The translations under genes and the position numbers were made by a program. Shown here in pieces: positions 24,507 through 34,112 of a stretch of 64,000 nt of DNA. Source of the DNA: Nocardia acididurans (lineage in GTDB: Bacteria; Actinomycetota; Actinomycetes; Mycobacteriales; Mycobacteriaceae); assembly GCF_016741815.1 (NCBI RefSeq), contig NZ_JAERRJ010000002.1, forward strand, positions 744,001-808,000, written 5' to 3'. Numbering within the stretch: position 1 is the stretch's first letter; the number at the start of each line of letters is the position of its first letter. The notes under the pieces are model-generated. The model did not search any database, was not told where the DNA came from, and saw nothing but the letters and a program-made list of their open reading frames with translations.

Positions 24507-25080
24507 CGGGCGGTCGGGTCCGCGCCCCGCTCAGCCGCCGCTCGATGACCGCCAGCGCCAACTCGGCCCAGCGAATGTTCTCCTGTTCGAAGGCGATTCC
24601 ACGCAGCAGCGTCAGGTACGGGCCGACGTGCTCGGCCTCGAGCAGGTACGCCTGTTCGGAACGCTCGCCGAGCAGACGTGTCCGAAGTCGTTCGTAGCGG
24701 GCGAGTTTCGCCTCCGCCCACCGTCTGCGCTCGGCGATGGCGGCCCGCACGGCCGCGCCGTCGCCGACATCCACCGCCTGCACCTTCACCATGAGCTCGT
24801 CCCGGATGGCGGTGGGCTTGGGCTCCGCGGCGGTGAAGGCGCGCAACGCTTCCCAGCCCGCCGGGGTCAGCGAGTGCAGCCGCTTGGTCGGCCGGCGCTG
24901 CTGGCGCACCTCCCGGGTTTCGATGAGCCCCTCCTCGGCCATGCGGTCGAGTTCGCGATAGAGCTGCTGCGGGGTCGCCATCCAGAAGTTGGCCACCGAG
25001 GCGTCGAAGCCCTTGGCCAGGTCGTAGCCGGAGGCCTCCCCCTCGATGAGTGCGGCCAGGACCGCGTCACGCAACGCCAT
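24496..25080 (-). CDS. PadR-family transcriptional regulator
   Basis: A 194-residue winged-helix repressor. LRDAVLAALIEGEASGYDLAKGF and FWMATPQQLYRELDRMAEEGLIETREV are the PadR DNA-binding pattern; the long C-terminal helical region (WAEAKLARYERLRTRLLGERS) is the Vir_act_alpha_C dimerization part. The ATG at 25080 fits the domain start. It is divergent from the SnoaL-like gene at 25201, which is its most likely target. Confidence 0.85.
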   Translation of the reverse strand: MALRDAVLAALIEGEASGYDLAKGFDASVANFWMATPQQLYRELDRMAEEGLIETREVRQQRRPTKRLHSLTPAGWEALRAFTAAEPKPTAIRDELMVKVQAVDVGDGAAVRAAIAERRRWAEAKLARYERLRTRLLGERSEQAYLLEAEHVGPYLTLLRGIAFEQENIRWAELALAVIERRLSGARTRPPVSS

Positions 25081-25117
25081 GCGGGCCACCCTAACATTCA
25101 GCGCAGTACTCAACTAT

Positions 25118-25188
25118 TTGATTAGTCAACCCTGGACAGACCCGCCTGCACCTGTCTACCGTTCGATCTGGATAGTCAACAAATTGAC
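25118..25188. promoter_or_regulatory. Candidate PadR operators
   Basis: Two inverted repeats share the half-site TAGTCAAC: TTGA-TTAG-TCAA at 25118-25129 and GTCAA-CAAA-TTGAC at 25175-25188. They flank the divergent promoters of the PadR gene and the SnoaL-like gene. Repeated half-sites of this kind suit a dimeric autoregulator. Confidence 0.55.
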
Positions 25189-25200
25189 CATGAAAGGTGG

Positions 25201-25623
25201 ATGTCCATGCACCCCTTCCGCAAGGCCGTGGAAGCCCGCGACACCGCCGCCGTCGAGGCGCTGCTGGCCGAGAACGTGGTGTTCACCAGCCCCGTCGCCT
25301 TCAAGCCGTACCCGGGCAAGGAGCTCACCGCGGCGATCCTGCGCGGCGTGCTGCGGGTGTTCGAGGACTTCCGCTACGTGCGCGAGATCGCCGATCCGGG
25401 CGGCCGCGACCACGCGCTGATCTTCGAGGCGACCGTGGCGGGCAAGGCCATCACCGGCTGCGACTTCCTGCACTTCGACGACGCGGGCAAGATCGACGAT
25501 TTCATGGTGATGGTGCGCCCGCTGTCGGCGGCCACCGCACTGGCCGAGGCCATGGGCGCGCAGTTCGAACGGATCCAGGCCGAGGCGACCGCCGCCCTGG
25601 TCGCCAAAAGCGAAGGTGCGTGA
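25201..25623 (+). CDS. SnoaL-like / NTF2-fold protein
   Basis: A 140-residue small alpha+beta protein. HPFRKAVEARDTAAVEALLAENVVFTSPVAF is the usual N-terminal helix and strand of SnoaL-like NTF2 proteins. The mature fold continues to IDDFMVMVRPLSAATAL. AAAGGTGG lies ahead of the ATG at 25201. The divergent PadR repressor suggests inducible expression, possibly by a small aromatic or toxic compound. The catalytic activity, if any, cannot be read from the sequence. Confidence 0.8.
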   Translation: MSMHPFRKAVEARDTAAVEALLAENVVFTSPVAFKPYPGKELTAAILRGVLRVFEDFRYVREIADPGGRDHALIFEATVAGKAITGCDFLHFDDAGKIDDFMVMVRPLSAATALAEAMGAQFERIQAEATAALVAKSEGA

Positions 25624-25695
25624 GCCTTTTCGAAACCCCCGTGACCGGCGCGGGCACTGCCGGCCCCGCGCGCGGGGCCGGTACAGTGGGCGGCG

Positions 25696-26529
25696 ATGGA
25701 ACCCGAGCAGGCCACCGGGCGCGCGGCGGCCCGTATCGCGACCGCCCGCAGCGATCCGGCGCAGCGGCTGCAGCTCGCGGCGGAGTTCTATCCGGCGCGG
25801 CTCGACGCCTACGGGCGCGCCGAATCCACCTTCCTGCGCTGGGTGATCCACCGCGGCGTCCTGCATCCCGACAGCGGCAGCGCGTGGTGGCGCGCGGTCA
25901 ACGACCGGCTGCTCCAGGACAAACTGGAGGCCCGGCTGCTGTGGGACGCCGGAATCGCCGACGCGCACGGCCCCGGCACCCGGGCCTGGCTCGACTTCCT
26001 GCACCGGCCCGGCGCCGCCACCTGGTACCGGGCGCACAACCGCAGCGTGGTCACCGGCTATCTGGACAACCCCGGGCTGGCCGAATCCGAGTCCGCCCCC
26101 GAGCGATTCATGATGAACGTGACGCTGGCCCGGGTTCTGTTCACCCAGGCGCTCATCGAACGGCCGCCCCTGGCGCTGGGCCGGCTGGCCTGGCTGGGGC
26201 GGCGCATCGCCGACCCGCGCGGCTACGCCGTCGGCATGTTCCTGGACCTGCGTGATGTGTTCCCGCCGCGATATCCGCTGCGCGACACCCAGATTCGGCA
26301 GCTACTCGACGGCGAGGGCCCGGTCGCGCGGATCATCGACTACGGCCTGATCCTGCCGAAACTCGGCGCGCTCTACGACTTCGCCGCCGAACGGCTGGAC
26401 GAGCCGCGCCTGCCGGACCTGGTGGCCGACGGAACGTTCAACTACGGGAACCCCAGCGTCGGGCGGGACGAACTCACTCCGAATGCGTTGAGCCGCATGG
26501 TCGCCGCGCTCACCGCACCCCGACGCTGA
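25696..26529 (+). CDS. Conserved hypothetical protein
   Basis: A 277-residue soluble protein, mostly helical, with no signal peptide. Landmarks are LQLAAEFYPARLDAYGRAESTFLRWVIHRGVL and WWRAVNDRLLQDKLEARLLWDAG, and a C-terminal VADGTFNYGNP-like strand. I know no named family for it. It lies 72 bp after the SnoaL-like gene on the same strand and its stop is 14 bp from a convergent aldo/keto reductase. Confidence 0.7.
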   Translation: MEPEQATGRAAARIATARSDPAQRLQLAAEFYPARLDAYGRAESTFLRWVIHRGVLHPDSGSAWWRAVNDRLLQDKLEARLLWDAGIADAHGPGTRAWLDFLHRPGAATWYRAHNRSVVTGYLDNPGLAESESAPERFMMNVTLARVLFTQALIERPPLALGRLAWLGRRIADPRGYAVGMFLDLRDVFPPRYPLRDTQIRQLLDGEGPVARIIDYGLILPKLGALYDFAAERLDEPRLPDLVADGTFNYGNPSVGRDELTPNALSRMVAALTAPRR

Positions 26530-26543
26530 GGTTCCCGGGCGGA

Positions 26544-27377
26544 TCAGGCCAGGTTGAAGGTCTCCGGATCCGGGCCGATCCGGCCGGCCGGATTGTCGAG
26601 GGCGGCGATCAGCGTCAGATCGTTGTCGCTGAGCTCGAAGTCGAAGACGTCGAAGTTCTCCGCGATACGGGACGGGGTCACCGATTTCGGGATGACGATA
26701 TTGCCGGTCTGCAGATGCCAGCGCAGCACGACCTGGGCGGGCGACTTGCCGTACTGCTCGGCGATACCGGCCAGCGACGGTTCCGCCAGCAGCGCGCCGC
26801 CCTGTCCCAGCGGGCTCCACGCCTCGATGGCGACCTCCAGATCCTTGGCGACCGAACGCATCTCGCGCTGCTGGAAGTACGGGTGCAACTCGATCTGATT
26901 GAGCACGGGGACGATATCGGTCTCGTCCACCAGCCGCCGCAGTGTGGCCTCGGTGAAGTTGGAGACGCCGATGGCGCGGGCGCGACCGTCCGCGTTGATC
27001 TTCTCCAGCGCCCGCCAGGTGTCGAGGTAGCGGTCGCGGGCCGGGGTCGGCCAGTGGATCAGGTAGAGGTCGACGTAGTCGGTGCCCAGGCGTTCCAGAC
27101 CGGCGTCGAACGCGCGCAGCGTCTCGTCGTAGCCCTGATCGCTGTTCCACAGTTTCGTGGTGAGGAACACCTCGCCGCGCGGCAGGCCCGAGTCCCGGAT
27201 GGCACGGCCGACACCGGTCTCGTTCTCGTAGATGCGGGCGGTGTCGATATGCCGGTAGCCGACCTCGAATGCCGTGGTCACAGCGGTGTACGCCTGGTCG
27301 TCCTCGACCTGCCACACGCCGAATCCGAGCTGCGGAATCGTGGTGCCGTTGTTGAGGGTGATCTCCTGCAAGGCCAT
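26544..27377 (-). CDS. Aldo/keto reductase
   Basis: A 277-residue NADPH-dependent oxidoreductase of the AKR5 type (2,5-diketo-D-gluconate reductase-like). The catalytic tetrad is D45, Y50, K75 and H108 in DTARIYENE, LTTKLW and YLIHWP. NQIELHPYFQQ and the C-terminal IPKSVTPSRIAENFDVFDF shape the cofactor site. The ATG at 27377 has GAGAGGT upstream; the longer open frame has no family match. Substrate unknown; likely a small aldehyde or ketone. Confidence 0.92.
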   Translation of the reverse strand: MALQEITLNNGTTIPQLGFGVWQVEDDQAYTAVTTAFEVGYRHIDTARIYENETGVGRAIRDSGLPRGEVFLTTKLWNSDQGYDETLRAFDAGLERLGTDYVDLYLIHWPTPARDRYLDTWRALEKINADGRARAIGVSNFTEATLRRLVDETDIVPVLNQIELHPYFQQREMRSVAKDLEVAIEAWSPLGQGGALLAEPSLAGIAEQYGKSPAQVVLRWHLQTGNIVIPKSVTPSRIAENFDVFDFELSDNDLTLIAALDNPAGRIGPDPETFNLA

Positions 27378-27539
27378 ACCTCTCGGGGTAGGGGGTGAGG
27401 TTCGGTTTTCCGAATCCTCAGCAGTGCTGCCCTCTACGGTATTCCCGAACCACAGCAAATTCCCAGTAACAATGGTGATGGTCGCCGGTAGCATCGCGAG
27501 GAGAGGTAGGCCGCCCGTCCCCGACGTGAAAGGCACACC

Positions 27540-30041
27540 GTGTCCATCAGCAGCGCGAGGTCGTCCAGCAGCGCGAGCTCAGTGAATCCGGGTGTCTCGG
27601 CCCGCGCGGCCGACACCGAGGGTGACAACGAGACCTCCGGCACCGGCGAGACCGTCGCACCTGTCCCCTATCGCCTGACCCGCCGGCCCGGCCCGCTGGA
27701 GACGGCCGAACTCGAAGCGCTCGACGCCTGGTGGCGGGCCGCCAACTATCTGTCCGTCGGGCAGATCTACCTCATGCGGAACGAACTCGTGCGCGAACCG
27801 CTGCGCCCCGAGCACATCAAACCGCGACTGCTCGGGCACTTCGGCACCGTGCCGGGCCTGAATCTGGTGTGGGTGCACGCCAATCGCGCCATCCGCGCCC
27901 GCGATCTCGACGCCGTCTTCGTCGCCGGGCCGGGGCACGGCGGCCCCGGGCCCAATGCCTGCGCCTGGCTGGAGGGCACGTATTCCGAGCTGTACAGCCA
28001 TATTCCACGCGACGCGGAGGGGATGCGCGAGCTGTTCGCGCAGTTCTCCTACCCGGGCGGGGTGCCCAGCCACTGCGCGCCGAACACTCCCGGCTCCTTC
28101 CACGAGGGCGGCGAACTGGGGTATTCGCTACTGCACGCCTACGGTGCGGCACTGGACAATCCGGATCTCACGGTCTTCTGCGTGATCGGTGACGGCGAGG
28201 CCGAAACCGGGCCGCTGGCGGGTAGCTGGCATGCCAACAAATTCCTCAATGCCGCACGCGACGGGGCGGTGCTGCCGATCCTCGCGCTCAATGAGTACAA
28301 GATCGCCAATCCGACCATCCTGGCGCGGATTCCGGAATCGGAACTGCTGAGCCTGCTACGCGGATACGGATACGACCCGATTCCGGTGACCGGCAACGAC
28401 CCCGGGGCCGTGCACCAGCAGATGGCTCGGGCCGTCGACGAGTGTCTGGACCGCATCGCCGCGATCCAGCGCGCCGCCCGGGACGACGGTGCCACGGCCC
28501 GGCCCGCCTGGCCCATGATCATTCTGCGCACCCCGAAGGGCTGGACCTGCCCGCCCATCGTGGACGGCGATCCGGTGGAGGGCACCTTCCGCGCACACCA
28601 GGTGCCGCTGTCCTCGGCGCGCGACGACGACCGGCATCGGGTGGTGCTCGAGCAGTGGCTGCGGTCGTATCGGCCCGAGGAACTCTTCGACGCGAACGGG
28701 CAGCCGAAACCCGAACTGCTGGAACTGAATCCGACCGGCGCGCGGCGCATGAGCGCGAACCCGGCGGCCAATGGCGGTGCGCTGCTGCGGGATCTGCGCC
28801 TGCCCGACTGGCGCGACTCCGGCGTCGAGGTCAGCGCACCCGGCGCGGTCAAGCACGAGGCGACGCGGGTGCTGGGCGGATGGCTGCGCGAGGTCACCCG
28901 GCTCAACCCGGACAACTTCCTCACCTTCGCCCCGGACGAGCTGGCCAGCAACCGGCTCCAGGACATCCTCGAGGTCACCGGACGCGACTGGCAGGCCGAG
29001 ATCGGCGAGTACGACGTGAAACTCGATCGCAGCGGCCGCGTCATCGAGGTGCTGTCCGAGCATATGTGCCAGGGTCTGCTGGAGGGCTATCTGCTCACCG
29101 GGCGGCACGGCGTCTTCACCTGCTACGAGGCGTTCATCCACATTGTCGACGCCATGTTCAACCAGCACGCCAAATGGCTCGACGCCAGCGCGGAGATACC
29201 GTGGCGGCAGCCCATCGCCAGCCTCAACTACCTTCTCTCATCCCATGTTTGGCGACAGGACCACAACGGGTTCACGCATCAGGATCCCGGATTCCTGGAT
29301 GTGGTGCTCAACAAGAGCCCGCGGATCGTGCGGGTGTATCTGCCACCGGACGCCAATACGCTGCTGTCCACCTACGATCACTGCCTGCGATCCCGCCACT
29401 ACGTGAATGTCGTTGTGGCGGGCAAACAACCGCAGGAGAGCTGGCTGACCGTCGAGCAGGCCGCCGTGCACTGCGCCCGCGGCATCGGCATCTGGACCTG
29501 GGCCGGCAACGGGGACGCGGAGGGCGAGTCACCCGATGTCGTGCTCGCCTGCGCGGGTGACGTACCGACCCTGGAAACCCTTGCGGCGGCGGCGATTCTC
29601 CGGGAGCGCCTGCCCGATCTGCGGGTGCGCGTGGTGAACGTGATCGACCTCATGCGGCTGCTGCCGCAGGACGAGCATCCGCACGGGCTGCCCGATCGCG
29701 AGTTCGACACCCTGTTCACCCGGGATCGGCCGGTCGTGTTCGCCTTCCACGGATATCCGTGGCTGGTGCACCGGCTCACCTACCGGCGCACCAACCACGA
29801 CGGGCTGCATGTCCGCGGATACAAGGAGAAGGGCACCACCACAACGCCTTTCGACATGGTGATGCTCAACGATCTGGACCGGTACCACCTGGTCATGGAT
29901 GTCATCGACCGGGTGCCCGCGCTGCGCGAGAAGGCCGCCGGACTGCGTCAGGAAATGGTGGACGCCCGCTGGCAGGCCCGCGCCTGGACCCGTGAACACG
30001 GCGAGGACATTCCGGTGGTCGCCGACTGGAAATGGACCTGA
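27540..30041 (+). CDS. xfp: Phosphoketolase (xylulose-5-phosphate / fructose-6-phosphate)
   Basis: An 833-residue thiamine-diphosphate enzyme that splits xylulose 5-phosphate or fructose 6-phosphate with phosphate to acetyl phosphate and a triose or tetrose phosphate. The length and features match: [72 protein letters not shown] for the ThDP site. The first 45 residues are Ser-rich and are probably disordered. The GTG at 27540 is the start. No acetate kinase or phosphotransacetylase is next to it; the opposite aldo/keto reductase shares the intergenic promoter region. Confidence 0.95.
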   Translation: MSISSARSSSSASSVNPGVSARAADTEGDNETSGTGETVAPVPYRLTRRPGPLETAELEALDAWWRAANYLSVGQIYLMRNELVREPLRPEHIKPRLLGHFGTVPGLNLVWVHANRAIRARDLDAVFVAGPGHGGPGPNACAWLEGTYSELYSHIPRDAEGMRELFAQFSYPGGVPSHCAPNTPGSFHEGGELGYSLLHAYGAALDNPDLTVFCVIGDGEAETGPLAGSWHANKFLNAARDGAVLPILALNEYKIANPTILARIPESELLSLLRGYGYDPIPVTGNDPGAVHQQMARAVDECLDRIAAIQRAARDDGATARPAWPMIILRTPKGWTCPPIVDGDPVEGTFRAHQVPLSSARDDDRHRVVLEQWLRSYRPEELFDANGQPKPELLELNPTGARRMSANPAANGGALLRDLRLPDWRDSGVEVSAPGAVKHEATRVLGGWLREVTRLNPDNFLTFAPDELASNRLQDILEVTGRDWQAEIGEYDVKLDRSGRVIEVLSEHMCQGLLEGYLLTGRHGVFTCYEAFIHIVDAMFNQHAKWLDASAEIPWRQPIASLNYLLSSHVWRQDHNGFTHQDPGFLDVVLNKSPRIVRVYLPPDANTLLSTYDHCLRSRHYVNVVVAGKQPQESWLTVEQAAVHCARGIGIWTWAGNGDAEGESPDVVLACAGDVPTLETLAAAAILRERLPDLRVRVVNVIDLMRLLPQDEHPHGLPDREFDTLFTRDRPVVFAFHGYPWLVHRLTYRRTNHDGLHVRGYKEKGTTTTPFDMVMLNDLDRYHLVMDVIDRVPALREKAAGLRQEMVDARWQARAWTREHGEDIPVVADWKWT

Positions 30042-30086
30042 CCGCGCGCGGTCGGCCCGACCCGCACCGCGAATACCGTTGCGCCG

Positions 30087-30953
30087 CTATGCGGGAACGC
30101 TGGCCGGGCTGCGCGCGATCCGGCCGCCCAGCCGCTCGTTGACCGCGAAACCGTGCCGTCGGCACCATTCGGCCAGGCGCGGCACCGCCGAATCGTCGTC
30201 GCGGTAGGTCGGCACCAGCTGGCCGACGATGTAGAGGTGGTGCGCGTCCGCCGAACGGCACAGGTGCTGCAAAACGGCGCTGCCCAAACCTGTCCCGCGC
30301 AGTTCGGGATTCACCGTGATGTTGTCGAGTTTGACGGTGTCGGCGTAGATGTCGAAGACGACCTCGACCAGGGTGTCGCCGCGGCGCAGGGTGGTGATGT
30401 CGGCGGGGATCGGGCGCAGCGCGCCGGGCAGGTGATCGATCAGCCGCAGGCGCGCGGCCTCGTCGGGGGCGATCCGCAGGGCCGCCGTCACCTGTTCGAT
30501 GAGGTCGGTGACCACCGCCCGATCGCCCAGGGCGGCCAGCGGGCGGATCTCCTCGGTGTGCAGCGCGATGCGCTGGAGCAGCCGGGCCCAGTGCTGATCC
30601 ACGGATTCGTACTCCTGCGCCAGGTCGCCGAGCGTCACCTCCAGGCAGACCGAGTGGCCCAGGCTGCGCACCCGCCCGCCGGACAGCACGCCCCACACGC
30701 GGTCCTCCGCGCCCACCCCGTACTGCCCGAGCTCCCGGCGCAGGGCGTCACGGCGCGCGGTGGCCTTGTCGATCGAGGCCCCCGGCAGGTGGTGCAGCCA
30801 GCGTTTCCAGCCGGTGAGGTTGGCCTGGATCCGGCTGTCGGCGATGCCCGCGCTTGCCTTCAGATAGTTGCTCCAGGCTTGCAGTCGCTGTTCCTCGAGC
30901 GGATGCACGGGCTCGGCGGCGCGTGCGTCCGGGAACGGATTGCCCTCACTCAT
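30087..30953 (-). CDS. GNAT-fold acetyltransferase-like protein
   Basis: A 288-residue protein. The C-terminal part (about 190-275) has a GNAT pattern: LDNITVNPELRGTGLGSAVLQHLCRSAD, in which RGTGLG is the acetyl-CoA loop. The N-terminal 180 residues are helical and unique (RLIDHLPGALRPIP and others). The ATG at 30953 gives MSEGNPF; an ATG three codons earlier is an alternative. It is convergent with the phosphoketolase. Substrate unknown. Confidence 0.75.
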   Translation of the reverse strand: MSEGNPFPDARAAEPVHPLEEQRLQAWSNYLKASAGIADSRIQANLTGWKRWLHHLPGASIDKATARRDALRRELGQYGVGAEDRVWGVLSGGRVRSLGHSVCLEVTLGDLAQEYESVDQHWARLLQRIALHTEEIRPLAALGDRAVVTDLIEQVTAALRIAPDEAARLRLIDHLPGALRPIPADITTLRRGDTLVEVVFDIYADTVKLDNITVNPELRGTGLGSAVLQHLCRSADAHHLYIVGQLVPTYRDDDSAVPRLAEWCRRHGFAVNERLGGRIARSPASVPA

Positions 30954-31022
30954 GTAGAACAACGCTAGCGTCCAACCAGCAGACCGCAGGTGAGCGGCGC
31001 GCGCGTGGTTCTCACATCCGGG

Positions 31023-31061
31023 GAGCGACTCCCGGGCCCACTGCTCCCGAGAGTCGCTCCG
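31023..31061 (-). terminator. Hairpin terminator of the acyltransferase gene
   Basis: GGAGCGACTC at 31023-31032 pairs with GAGTCGCTCC at 31052-31061, and the stem continues after one mismatch. It starts 17 bp downstream of the acyltransferase stop. Confidence 0.6.
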
Positions 31062-31077
31062 CGTCCATCATGCGCGA

Positions 31078-31926
31078 TTACAGCAGATTCGCCAGACCCG
31101 ACAGCGGACCGGGCAATCCGGCCACGTGCTTCTTGATTCCGGTGGCCACCGGATTCGGATCCTCGGCGCGCAGCCGGTCCAGCTCGGCCTGCATGGTCGT
31201 CACGGTCTGGTCGTAGAGCGAGTCCACCAGGTCACTGTCGTCCGGATCGCCGACCTGCGTCGACCACTCCAGCGCCGGCAGGAAACTCACGTGCACCGAG
31301 GCGGGCAGCGGGATCTGCGGCAGGATCGGGGCCACGCCGAAGGGCAGGCCCACCGTGTACGGAAACACCTTGGCGCGGAACAGCTTGTCCAGCTGCAGCA
31401 GGCGCGCGGTGCGCTCGCCGCGGCTGACGATGAAGATGGAGTCGTGGCCGCCGTTGGCGACGGCCGGGATCACCGGCACACCCAGTTTGAGCGCCAACCG
31501 GATGAAGCCCTTGCGGCCCGCGAAGTCGATCTTGTCGCGGTCGGTCCAGGGGCGGCAGGCCTCCCAGTCGCCGCCGGGGTACACCATCACCGCGCCGCCG
31601 TCCTTCAAGCCCGCGCTCGCCGCCTCCTGCGAGGCCGCGATCACGCCGAACTGGCGCAGACTGTCACCGAGAAGCGGTGCGCGCAAAAGGATTTCGTGCG
31701 CGACACCGAAGGTGGGTTCGTCCGGGCGGCGCTCCAGCATGGCCATGAAGGTGATCCACACCTCCGGCGCCCAGTAGATCGACGAGTGATTGCCGATGAC
31801 CAGTGCGGGCCCCGAAGCCGGAAGATTGTGCAGGCCACTGACTTCCGGAGTGAAGTAGTTCGTGTACGCCCGCGCCAGTGGCAGCAGCGGGTGGTTCGGG
31901 TCTGGGGTACGCATCGTTTCAGTCAT
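31078..31926 (-). CDS. Lysophospholipid acyltransferase family protein
   Basis: A 282-residue acyltransferase of the PlsC-like type. GNHSSIYWAPE carries the catalytic His in the NHx4-type motif, and VYPGGDWEACRPWTDRDK is the later motif that holds the phosphate. GFIRLALKLGVPVIPAVANGGHDSIF is also typical of the family. Acyl transfer to a glycerolipid or a mycobacterial-type lipid is likely. AGGACGG lies before the ATG at 31926. The open frame extends to 32151, but that region has no family signal. Confidence 0.82.
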   Translation of the reverse strand: MTETMRTPDPNHPLLPLARAYTNYFTPEVSGLHNLPASGPALVIGNHSSIYWAPEVWITFMAMLERRPDEPTFGVAHEILLRAPLLGDSLRQFGVIAASQEAASAGLKDGGAVMVYPGGDWEACRPWTDRDKIDFAGRKGFIRLALKLGVPVIPAVANGGHDSIFIVSRGERTARLLQLDKLFRAKVFPYTVGLPFGVAPILPQIPLPASVHVSFLPALEWSTQVGDPDDSDLVDSLYDQTVTTMQAELDRLRAEDPNPVATGIKKHVAGLPGPLSGLANLL

Positions 31927-32290
31927 GAGCCGTCCTGTGTTCATTGCTTTGCCGGTGACGGGCGCGGCAAACACATACAGCTGCCGAATCACGCTCGGCA
32001 GAACCGAATAGCCCCAGGCCGAATCCCCATTGATAGCCCCGATAATCGCGTGACACCGCGATCCCTGTAGTGCGTGCGAGCGTTTCTCGATCCTCGACGA
32101 CCGATGCCCGTCACCGTCCTCCTGCCCTTTCGACGTTAGCAACCCAAGCACTTGCTTGGCAGCGAGTGTGGGCTAGCCAACAATGGCATTGCGGCCCCGG
32201 CGAATTCGCCGGGGCCGACCTAGGATGGCTCGCTATTTCACGACATACCGGACAAACATGCCTAGATGCGCATATCGGCGTAGCGCGATG
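31927..32290. other. Gene-free stretch between divergent neighbours
   Basis: I see no coding gene in these 364 bp. The left part is the leader of the acyltransferase gene. The right part holds the terminator palindrome at 32193-32216. The rest contains no obvious repeat or RNA gene. Confidence 0.4.
32193..32216 (-). terminator. Perfect palindromic terminator
   Basis: GGCCCCGGCGAA and TTCGCCGGGGCC form a perfect 24-bp palindrome 75 bp past the ABC permease stop. It is the likely end of the ABC operon transcript. Confidence 0.5.
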
Positions 32291-33058
32291 TCAATGGAGG
32301 CCGCGACGCCGGTAGAGCTCGCCCGCCACCAGGTAACCCGCCAATCCGATTCCCGCACACCAGGTCAGGGCGATGACGGCATTGTTGCCGATGGGCTGCT
32401 CCGTGAGCAGGCCGCGCACACTCTCCGCAATCGGCGTCGAGGGCTGATGCTCGGCGAAACCGCGCAACCAGCCGGGCAGGGTGTGCAGCGGGACGAACGC
32501 GCTGCTCACATACGGCAGGAACATGAAGAAGAAGGTGAAACCATTGGCGGCCTCCGGGTTTCGCACCAGCAGACCGATGGCGGCGGCCAGCCAGGACAGC
32601 GCCAGGATGAACGCCGAGAGGACGCCGACCACGCCCAGCCAGCGAATCGGGTCGGCCGTCGGGCGGAAGCCCAGGGCGACCGCGATCAGAATGACCAGGC
32701 CGGTGGTGAGCAGATTGCGCAGCAGGCTCTCCAGCACATGTCCGGCAAGCACCGAGGTGCGCGAGACCGACATGGTGCGGAAGCGGTCGATGATGCCGTT
32801 GTGCATATCCGTCGCCACGCTCACCGCGGCGCCGGCCGAGCCGAATCCCGCGCACAGCAGGATGATTCCGGGCACCACGTAGTCGAGGAAGTCGCCGCCG
32901 ACATTCATCGCGCCGCCGAAGACGTAGGTGAACATGAGCAGGATCATCACCGGCACCACGATCGACAGGACCATGATGTCCGGGCTGCGCAGACTGTGCC
33001 GGAGGCTGCGGCCCACCATGGCGGCCGAATCCTGGGCACCGCGAACCAGAGTGCTCAC
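32291..33058 (-). CDS. ABC-2 type exporter permease
   Basis: A 255-residue DrrB-like permease with six membrane segments. MVLSIVVPVMILLMFTYVFGGAM, DYVVPGIILLCAGFGSAGAAVSVATDMHNG and IDRFRTMSVSR are typical. GTG at 33058 overlaps the ATPase stop by 4 bp. It forms a heteromeric exporter with the ATPase; both are divergent from the TetR gene. Substrate not known, but drugs or lipids are usual. Confidence 0.88.
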   Translation of the reverse strand: MSTLVRGAQDSAAMVGRSLRHSLRSPDIMVLSIVVPVMILLMFTYVFGGAMNVGGDFLDYVVPGIILLCAGFGSAGAAVSVATDMHNGIIDRFRTMSVSRTSVLAGHVLESLLRNLLTTGLVILIAVALGFRPTADPIRWLGVVGVLSAFILALSWLAAAIGLLVRNPEAANGFTFFFMFLPYVSSAFVPLHTLPGWLRGFAEHQPSTPIAESVRGLLTEQPIGNNAVIALTWCAGIGLAGYLVAGELYRRRGLH

Positions 33059-34005
33059 AGCTGTACACCTTTCGGGGCGTTACCGGTCAGGGCGAAGAAG
33101 ACGTCGTCGAGATCCGGTGTGTGGATGTCCAATTGGTCGATGGTGATATCCCGGTCGTCGAGGCGGTCCAGGAGTTTGCGGATGTCACCGACACTGCCGT
33201 CCGAAGGGACGTGCAGGACAAGCTGTTCGGGGTCGGCATCGGCCACCGTGACGGCCTGCACGGCGGCGGCGAAACCCCGCTGATCGGCGAAACGCAGCTG
33301 GATGTGGCCGCCGGGGACCAGACGTTTGAGCTCCTCGGCCGTACCCTCGGCGACGATGCGCCCGCCGTCGAGGACGGCGATGCGGTCGGCGAGCTGATCG
33401 GCCTCCTCCAGGTACTGGGTGGTGAGGAAGACGGTGACACCGCCGGCGACCAAAGTCCTGATCACCGCCCACAATTCGCGGCGGCTGCGCGGGTCGAGGC
33501 CGGTGGTCGGCTCGTCCAGGAAGACGATGCGCGGATTGCCCATGAGGCTCATGGCCAGGTCCAGGCGGCGGCGCATACCGCCGGAATAGGCGTCGACGCG
33601 CTTGCGGGCGGCGTCGACCAGGTCGAACTGTTCGAGCAATTCCGCTGTGCGCCTGTCGGTTTCGGCCTCGCCCAGATGAAGCAGACGGCCTACCAGGCGC
33701 AGGTTCTCCGCGCCGGTGAGGATGCCGTCCACGGCGGAATTCTGGCCTGTCACACCGATGACGGCGCGTACGGCGTCCGGTTCACGCACCGGGTCGAGGC
33801 CGCCGACGCGGACTTCTCCCCCATCCGGGCGGCCCAGCGTGGACAGGATGCGGACCATGGTGGTCTTGCCCGCGCCGTTCGGGCCCAGCAGCGCGAAGAC
33901 GGTTCCGGCGGGCACGGTCGCGTCGATGCCGCGCAATACCTGCTGGTCTCCGAAGGATTTGGTCAGCCCGGTCACTTCGATGGCGGGCCGGAGTCGAGTC
34001 GTCAT
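33055..34005 (-). CDS. ABC exporter ATP-binding protein (DrrA-like)
   Basis: A 316-residue ATPase. GPNGAGKTTMVR is Walker A, AYSGGMRRRLDLA the signature, and IVFLDEPTTGLD Walker B. LEEADQLADRIAVLDGGRIVAEG and the C-terminal extension with VPSDGSVGDIRKLLDRLDDRDI fit DrrA-type proteins, which power drug export. The ATG at 34005 is chosen by the first conserved strand. Its start is divergent from the TetR gene across a 107-bp gap with clear operators. Confidence 0.9.
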   Translation of the reverse strand: MTTRLRPAIEVTGLTKSFGDQQVLRGIDATVPAGTVFALLGPNGAGKTTMVRILSTLGRPDGGEVRVGGLDPVREPDAVRAVIGVTGQNSAVDGILTGAENLRLVGRLLHLGEAETDRRTAELLEQFDLVDAARKRVDAYSGGMRRRLDLAMSLMGNPRIVFLDEPTTGLDPRSRRELWAVIRTLVAGGVTVFLTTQYLEEADQLADRIAVLDGGRIVAEGTAEELKRLVPGGHIQLRFADQRGFAAAVQAVTVADADPEQLVLHVPSDGSVGDIRKLLDRLDDRDITIDQLDIHTPDLDDVFFALTGNAPKGVQL

Positions 34006-34020
34006 GGGAACCCCGATCGA

Positions 34021-34067
34021 GAAACTGTGTATGAGATACACTTACCGTTTATAGGCTACACAGTTTC
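34021..34067. promoter_or_regulatory. TetR-type operator between ABC exporter and TetR gene
   Basis: GAAACTGTGTA (34021-34031) and TACACAGTTTC (34057-34067) are perfect 11-bp inverted copies. Inside the left one begins another palindrome, GTGTAT-GAG-ATACAC at 34027-34041. Both lie in the divergent promoter region, suiting control of both genes by the TetR protein. Confidence 0.7.
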
Positions 34068-34112
34068 AGGGATGGCGCAAGATGTCAGGAGAAACCGACG
34101 ACAGGAGGCCAC